From Opitutales bacterium (GTDB lineage: Bacteria; Verrucomicrobiota; Verrucomicrobiia; Opitutales; T3Sed10-336), in NCBI GenBank assembly GCA_007132315.1, contig SLOW01000171.1, positions 1 to 10,601 on the forward strand: a stretch of DNA of 10,601 bases, written 5' to 3'. The position numbers were made by a program, and so were the translations under genes. The notes under the pieces were generated by a model. It was not told the DNA's origin and did not search any database. It saw only the letters and a program-made list of their open reading frames with translations. Numbering within the stretch: the first letter of the stretch is position 1; each line of letters starts with the position of its first letter. Below are positions 7,323 to 10,601 of this stretch, in pieces.

Positions 7323-8099
7323 CTATTTGGAAGCTTCCGCCCCGGCCTGGACCAGGTCCGCGAACGAACGTGCTTCCAGGGAAGCACCGCCGATCAACCC
7401 GCCATCGATATTGGGTTTGCCCAGCAATTCGCCGGCGTTGGCGGGTTTCATGGATCCCCCGTACACAATGCGAATCCGTTCGGCGACACTGGCGTCGAAA
7501 CGCTTCTCCAGCCATTTCCGCAGATAGGCATGAACCTCTTCGGCCTGGTCCGGCGTCGCGGTTCTTCCGGTGCCGATCGCCCAGACCGGCTCGTACGCCA
7601 CAACGACGCGCTCCACCTGTTCGGCGGTGACATCGGCCAGGCCTCCCTGAATCTGGGTTTCGACGACGTCGAACGTTTTTTCGGCCTCGCGCTCCTCAAG
7701 GGTTTCACCCACGCATAGAATCGGACGCAGCCGGTTGTTGAGGGCGGACTTAACCTTGGCGTTCACGAAATCGTCCGTTTCACCAAACAAGGCGCGGCGC
7801 TCGCTGTGCCCCAGAATAACGTAATCGACATACAGATGCCGGAGCATTTCCGCAGACACCTCGCCGGTGAACGCCCCGTTCTGCTCGGGGTGCATGTTCT
7901 GAGCGCCAATGCGGATCGTCGAGCTTTCAATCACCCGCGCCACCGCCTGCAGGGACGTGAACGGGGGACACACCACCGCATCGAGATCGTACTGCTGCCC
8001 AATCGAGCGGGCGAGTTCCTTGGCCAACGCGACGGATTCCGCCACGTTCTTGTTCATCTTCCAGTTGCCTGCGATAAAATATTTTCTGGTCGCTGTCAT
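7323..8099 (-). CDS. tpiA: Triosephosphate isomerase
   Basis: This cytoplasmic enzyme interconverts dihydroxyacetone phosphate and glyceraldehyde 3-phosphate. The 258 residues match the family length. Visible active-site elements are GNWKMN (11-16, Lys14), ILGHSERR with the electrophile His98, AYEPVWAIGTG with the base Glu170, and the phosphate-binding YGGS (213-216) and GG of IDGGLIGG. I take the ATG at 8099 because MTATRKYFIAGNWKMN is the normal family start. A TTG at 8117 would add six residues and overlap the pgk stop. The gap to pgk is 14 bases and has no Shine-Dalgarno, so translation may be coupled to pgk. It is the last gene of the gap-pgk-tpiA cluster. Confidence 0.98.
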   Translation of the reverse strand: MTATRKYFIAGNWKMNKNVAESVALAKELARSIGQQYDLDAVVCPPFTSLQAVARVIESSTIRIGAQNMHPEQNGAFTGEVSAEMLRHLYVDYVILGHSERRALFGETDDFVNAKVKSALNNRLRPILCVGETLEEREAEKTFDVVETQIQGGLADVTAEQVERVVVAYEPVWAIGTGRTATPDQAEEVHAYLRKWLEKRFDASVAERIRIVYGGSMKPANAGELLGKPNIDGGLIGGASLEARSFADLVQAGAEASK

Positions 8100-8113
8100 A
8101 ATACGTGTTGAAA

Positions 8114-9319
8114 TCAAACCTGATCCAGCGCGGCCACACCGGGAAGGACCTTGCCTTCAAGGAATTCGAGGCTGGCGCCGCCGCCCGTGCTGATAAAACT
8201 GACTTTGTCGGAATAACCGCTCTTCTTAACCGCCTTCACCGAATCGCCGCCCCCGATGATGGAGACACAGCCCTGGTTGGCCGCCACCGCCTCGGCGATG
8301 GCAAAGGTCCCGGCACTGCACGCTTCGATTTCGAAAATCCCCATCGGCCCGTTCCAGAGAACGGTTTTCGCCCCGGCGATCTCCCGCTTGAAAAGTTCGA
8401 TCGTTCGGGAACCGATATCCACGCCTTCCCAACCTTCCGGAATGTCTTCGCCTTCGCCGGTAAAACGGCTCTCGCCGACCGTGCGGGCGTCGAAATCGAC
8501 GGCTTCCACAATCATATTGTCCACCGGCAGCAGAAATGTCACACCGCGCTTCTCGGCCTTGCGGATCGCCTCCAACGCGACATCCACCTTGTCCGGCTCG
8601 GAAAGGCTATTGCCCACCTTGCCGCCCAGAGCGAGTTTGAACGTATAGGCCATGGCGCCCCCGATCAGGATCGTGTCGGCCTTGTCCAGGAGCGCATCGA
8701 TCACGCTGATCTTGTCGCTCACCTTCGCCCCGCCGAGAATCACGACAAACGGCCGGTCCGGCCGTTCGGTGTGGTCACCGAGGAACGTCAGTTCCTTCTC
8801 CATCAGCAGACCCGCGACGCACGCATCCACATGAGCCGTGACTCCGGCCGTGGAGGCGTGGGCGCGGTGGGCCGAGCCGAAAGCGTCGTTGACGTACACG
8901 TCGGCCAGCCGCCCGAGGGCGGCGGACATATCCTCTCCGTTCCGCTCCTCCTCGGGATGAAAACGGACGTTTTCCAGCAGAACGACCTGGCCGTCCTTCA
9001 TCTGGCCCACGGCGTCTTCCACGGACTTGCCCATGCATTCCTCGAGGAACAGCACCGGCACGCCCAGTTGGTCGGCCAGGGCTCCGGCCACGGGCCGGAG
9101 GCTGTACTTCGGATCCGGTTTTCCCTTCGGCCGGCCGAGGTGACTCATCAGAATCACCCGCGCGCCCTGGTCGAGAAGATGGCGAATCGTCGGCAGGGTC
9201 GCGACGATACGGCTGTCGTCGGACACCTTTCCATCCTCCAGGGGAACGTTAAAATCAGCGCGTACGAGCACCCGCTTTCCGGATACGTCGATTTGTTTGA
9301 CGGATTTGACTGCGGACAT
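8114..9319 (-). CDS. pgk: Phosphoglycerate kinase
   Basis: This cytoplasmic enzyme transfers the acyl phosphate of 1,3-bisphosphoglycerate to ADP, the first ATP-yielding step of lower glycolysis, and runs in reverse in gluconeogenesis. The protein is full length (401 residues) with all signature motifs. RADFNVP (20-26), SHLGRPKG (59-66), LLENVRFH (114-121) and NDAFGSAHRAHAST (144-157) lie in the N-domain that binds 3-phosphoglycerate. GGAKVSDK (196-203), LPVD (264-267), WNGPMG (322-327), GGGDS (356-360) and the glycine-rich STGGGASLEFLEGK (377-390) lie in the nucleotide-binding C-domain. A strong GGAGGA (complement of 9326-9331) lies six bases before the ATG. It is flanked by gap upstream and tpiA downstream on the same strand, the classic glycolytic order. 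I see nothing unusual in the protein. Confidence 0.99.
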   Translation of the reverse strand: MSAVKSVKQIDVSGKRVLVRADFNVPLEDGKVSDDSRIVATLPTIRHLLDQGARVILMSHLGRPKGKPDPKYSLRPVAGALADQLGVPVLFLEECMGKSVEDAVGQMKDGQVVLLENVRFHPEEERNGEDMSAALGRLADVYVNDAFGSAHRAHASTAGVTAHVDACVAGLLMEKELTFLGDHTERPDRPFVVILGGAKVSDKISVIDALLDKADTILIGGAMAYTFKLALGGKVGNSLSEPDKVDVALEAIRKAEKRGVTFLLPVDNMIVEAVDFDARTVGESRFTGEGEDIPEGWEGVDIGSRTIELFKREIAGAKTVLWNGPMGIFEIEACSAGTFAIAEAVAANQGCVSIIGGGDSVKAVKKSGYSDKVSFISTGGGASLEFLEGKVLPGVAALDQV

Positions 9320-9353
9320 CGTGTGTCCTCCAAAAAAATTTCTTTAGTTGAAT

Positions 9354-9394
9354 CCGGCGCGCCCCGCCCTCGCTTGAGAACCGTGGCGCGCCGG
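9354..9394 (-). promoter_or_regulatory. GC-rich hairpin between gap and pgk
   Basis: CCGGCGCGCC (9354-9363) and GGCGCGCCGG (9385-9394) form a perfect 10-pair stem around a 21-base loop, inside the 114-base gap-pgk spacer. Read in the direction of transcription, the stem is followed about 14 bases later by a run of seven T just before the pgk Shine-Dalgarno. The T-run is too far away for an ideal intrinsic terminator. A partial terminator, an attenuator, or an mRNA processing or stability element separating gap from pgk-tpiA are all possible. Each arm contains the self-complementary GGCGCGCC, so other pairings exist. Confidence 0.5.
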
Positions 9395-9433
9395 CCTACG
9401 AATTGTCTTAACGGGAACCGGTGGCTTCCTGAC

Positions 9434-10456
9434 TTAGAGGAATCCGGCCAGTTTCCGAATGACATCAACACAGCGGCAGCTGTAGCCCCACTCGTTGTCG
9501 TACCAGCTGACCAGCTTGAAAAAGCGGTTGTTCAGTCCGATTCCCGAACCGGCGTCGAAAATCGAGGACGCCTGACAGTGAATGAAGTCCGAAGACACCA
9601 CTTCGTCCTCGGTGTATTCCAGGATGCCCTTGAGCGGACCGTTGGCGGCTTCCTTCATCTTCGCGCAGATCTCGTCGTACGAGGTCTCCTTCACCGTGCG
9701 CACGGTGAGATCGACCACGGAGACTGTCGGGGTCGGAACGCGGAAAGCCATTCCGGTCAACTTGCCCTTCACATCGGGGAGCACCAGCCCGACCGCTTTG
9801 GCGGCTCCGGTGCCGGAGGGGATGATGTTGATGGCCGCGGAGCGCCCGCCCTTCATGTCCTTGGGCGAGGGGCCGTCCACGGTCTTCTGGGTCGCCGTGT
9901 ACGAATGCACGGTTGTCATCAGCCCTTCTTCGATGCCGAAATTGTCGAGCACCACCTTAGTGATGGGTGCGAGACAGTTCGTTGTGCAGGAAGCGTTGGA
10001 AATCACCTCGTCCGCGGCCGTCAGGGTGTCGTCGTTGACGCCGACCACAACGGTCTTCACATCGCCCTTGCCGGGCGCCGAAATGATCACCTTCTTGGCT
10101 CCGGCCTCGATGTGGCCGCGCGCCTTGGTATCCTGGACGAACAGACCGGTGGCTTCGACCACGATATCGACGTCATACTGCTTCCAGGGCAACCGGGCGG
10201 GTTCGGCGCGCTCCGACAGGCACTTGATTTTGTGGCCGTTCACAACGATGACGTCGTCGCCCTCGGTGGAGACCTCTCCATTAAAACGTCCCTGAATCGA
10301 GTCGTACTTCAAGAGGTAGGCCAGATTGGCCGCCGGCACGAGATCGTTGATCGCGACCACGTCGATCTCCCTGCCCAAGAGCCCCTCGTCCACCAGTGAA
10401 CGGAAGACCAGTCGGCCGATACGTCCGAATCCGTTGATTGCTAATTTTACTGCCAT
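9434..10456 (-). CDS. gap: Glyceraldehyde-3-phosphate dehydrogenase, type I, NAD-type
   Basis: This cytoplasmic tetrameric enzyme oxidises and phosphorylates glyceraldehyde 3-phosphate to 1,3-bisphosphoglycerate, the substrate of the neighbouring Pgk. The protein is complete at 340 residues. The Rossmann start is INGFGRIGR (7-15). AINDL places an Asp at 38, as expected for NAD preference. The catalytic SNASCTTNC has Cys157, and TVHSYTATQ has His184. Substrate-binding motifs include DGPSPKDMKGGRSAA, PSGTGAAKAVG and AFRVPTP (Arg239). The C-terminus carries SWYDNEWGYSCR. The start is supported by GAGGG (complement of 10466-10470) nine bases before the ATG. It is the first gene of the gap-pgk-tpiA cluster, so its leader probably holds the main promoter. 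Confidence 0.99.
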   Translation of the reverse strand: MAVKLAINGFGRIGRLVFRSLVDEGLLGREIDVVAINDLVPAANLAYLLKYDSIQGRFNGEVSTEGDDVIVVNGHKIKCLSERAEPARLPWKQYDVDIVVEATGLFVQDTKARGHIEAGAKKVIISAPGKGDVKTVVVGVNDDTLTAADEVISNASCTTNCLAPITKVVLDNFGIEEGLMTTVHSYTATQKTVDGPSPKDMKGGRSAAINIIPSGTGAAKAVGLVLPDVKGKLTGMAFRVPTPTVSVVDLTVRTVKETSYDEICAKMKEAANGPLKGILEYTEDEVVSSDFIHCQASSIFDAGSGIGLNNRFFKLVSWYDNEWGYSCRCVDVIRKLAGFL

Positions 10457-10601
10457 AGTTCTATACCCTCGTCTGATTGGCTGTTATTTAACATTGCGAA
10501 TGACAAACACATACGCTGTCCGATGACGGCCGTGCCGAAATCCGCAACCCAACAGAAAAGGAGCCGTACAGTCTTTGGCAAGAAAGAATCAAACCCGGGC
10601 C
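10457..10601. other. gap leader region and right edge
   Basis: No complete gene fits here. Reading toward gap there is TTGTCA (complement of 10501-10506) and an AT-rich TTAAAT closer to the gene, but the nine-base spacing does not make a standard sigma-70 promoter, so I call no promoter. On the plus strand two frames are open to the edge. One starts from ATG 10523 without a visible ribosome site. The other starts from TTG 10575, eleven bases after AAAAGGAG (10556-10563), and would begin MARKNQTRA. The second could be the start of a divergent gene, but too little is visible to claim it. Confidence 0.3.

Noticed and set aside
8105..10399. A 764-codon open frame on the plus strand, antisense to pgk and gap
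   Set aside because: It lies opposite two certain genes in a fixed codon register, and its translation has no recognisable domain. Long antisense frames are expected in GC-rich genes.
10493..10506. TTGTCA and TTAAAT as a sigma-70 promoter for gap
   Set aside because: Spacing is about nine bases, far from 16-18, so the pair cannot work together as a standard promoter.

Overview
The window is GC-rich and gene-dense. It has two blocks of opposite strand that meet near position 7300. The left block carries proteins with thrombospondin-type-3-like calcium repeats of the form DxxGDGLPDWW and ADPDxDGVPNLLEF, and it ends in a very large exported-looking protein. This style is typical of the PVC superphylum (Verrucomicrobiota, Kiritimatiellota, Lentisphaerota). 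The assignment rests on protein style from memory, not on a marker gene, so it is tentative.

Left block, plus strand (1-6040). Three genes are packed with gaps of 10 and 1 bases and are very probably one operon. The first is the 3' part (over 1300 codons) of a giant protein whose N-terminus lies outside the window. Its last ~570 residues read as a long coiled-coil helix, an Ala/Gly/Val-rich apolar tip, a second long helix, a helical clamp and a beta-rich C-terminal domain. This order resembles the pore-forming and TcB-binding end of Tc-toxin TcA subunits. The second gene encodes a secreted protein with a signal peptide, a beta-rich N-terminal part, three Ca-binding repeats and a C-terminal domain common in PVC secreted proteins. 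The third encodes a lipoprotein parvulin (PpiC/SurA-like) whose two conserved active-site histidines appear to be replaced. A plausible reading is a giant secreted or surface-exposed machine, an exported partner and a dedicated envelope chaperone.

Middle (6041-7297). A relatively AT-rich gap of about 420 bases holds a candidate 93-bp MITE-like element with TA on both sides. A strong Shine-Dalgarno then precedes a 36-codon Trp-rich ORF, whose stop codon overlaps the start of an M48-family zinc metalloprotease.

Right block, minus strand (10456 to 7323). This is a textbook glycolytic cluster, gap-pgk-tpiA, encoding glyceraldehyde-3-phosphate dehydrogenase, phosphoglycerate kinase and triosephosphate isomerase. 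Catalytic motifs are intact in all three. A perfect 10-bp GC-rich inverted repeat lies between gap and pgk. These genes are ordinary housekeeping. The M48 gene and tpiA converge with 25 bases between them. The right edge, upstream of gap, holds the gap leader and possibly the start of a divergent gene.
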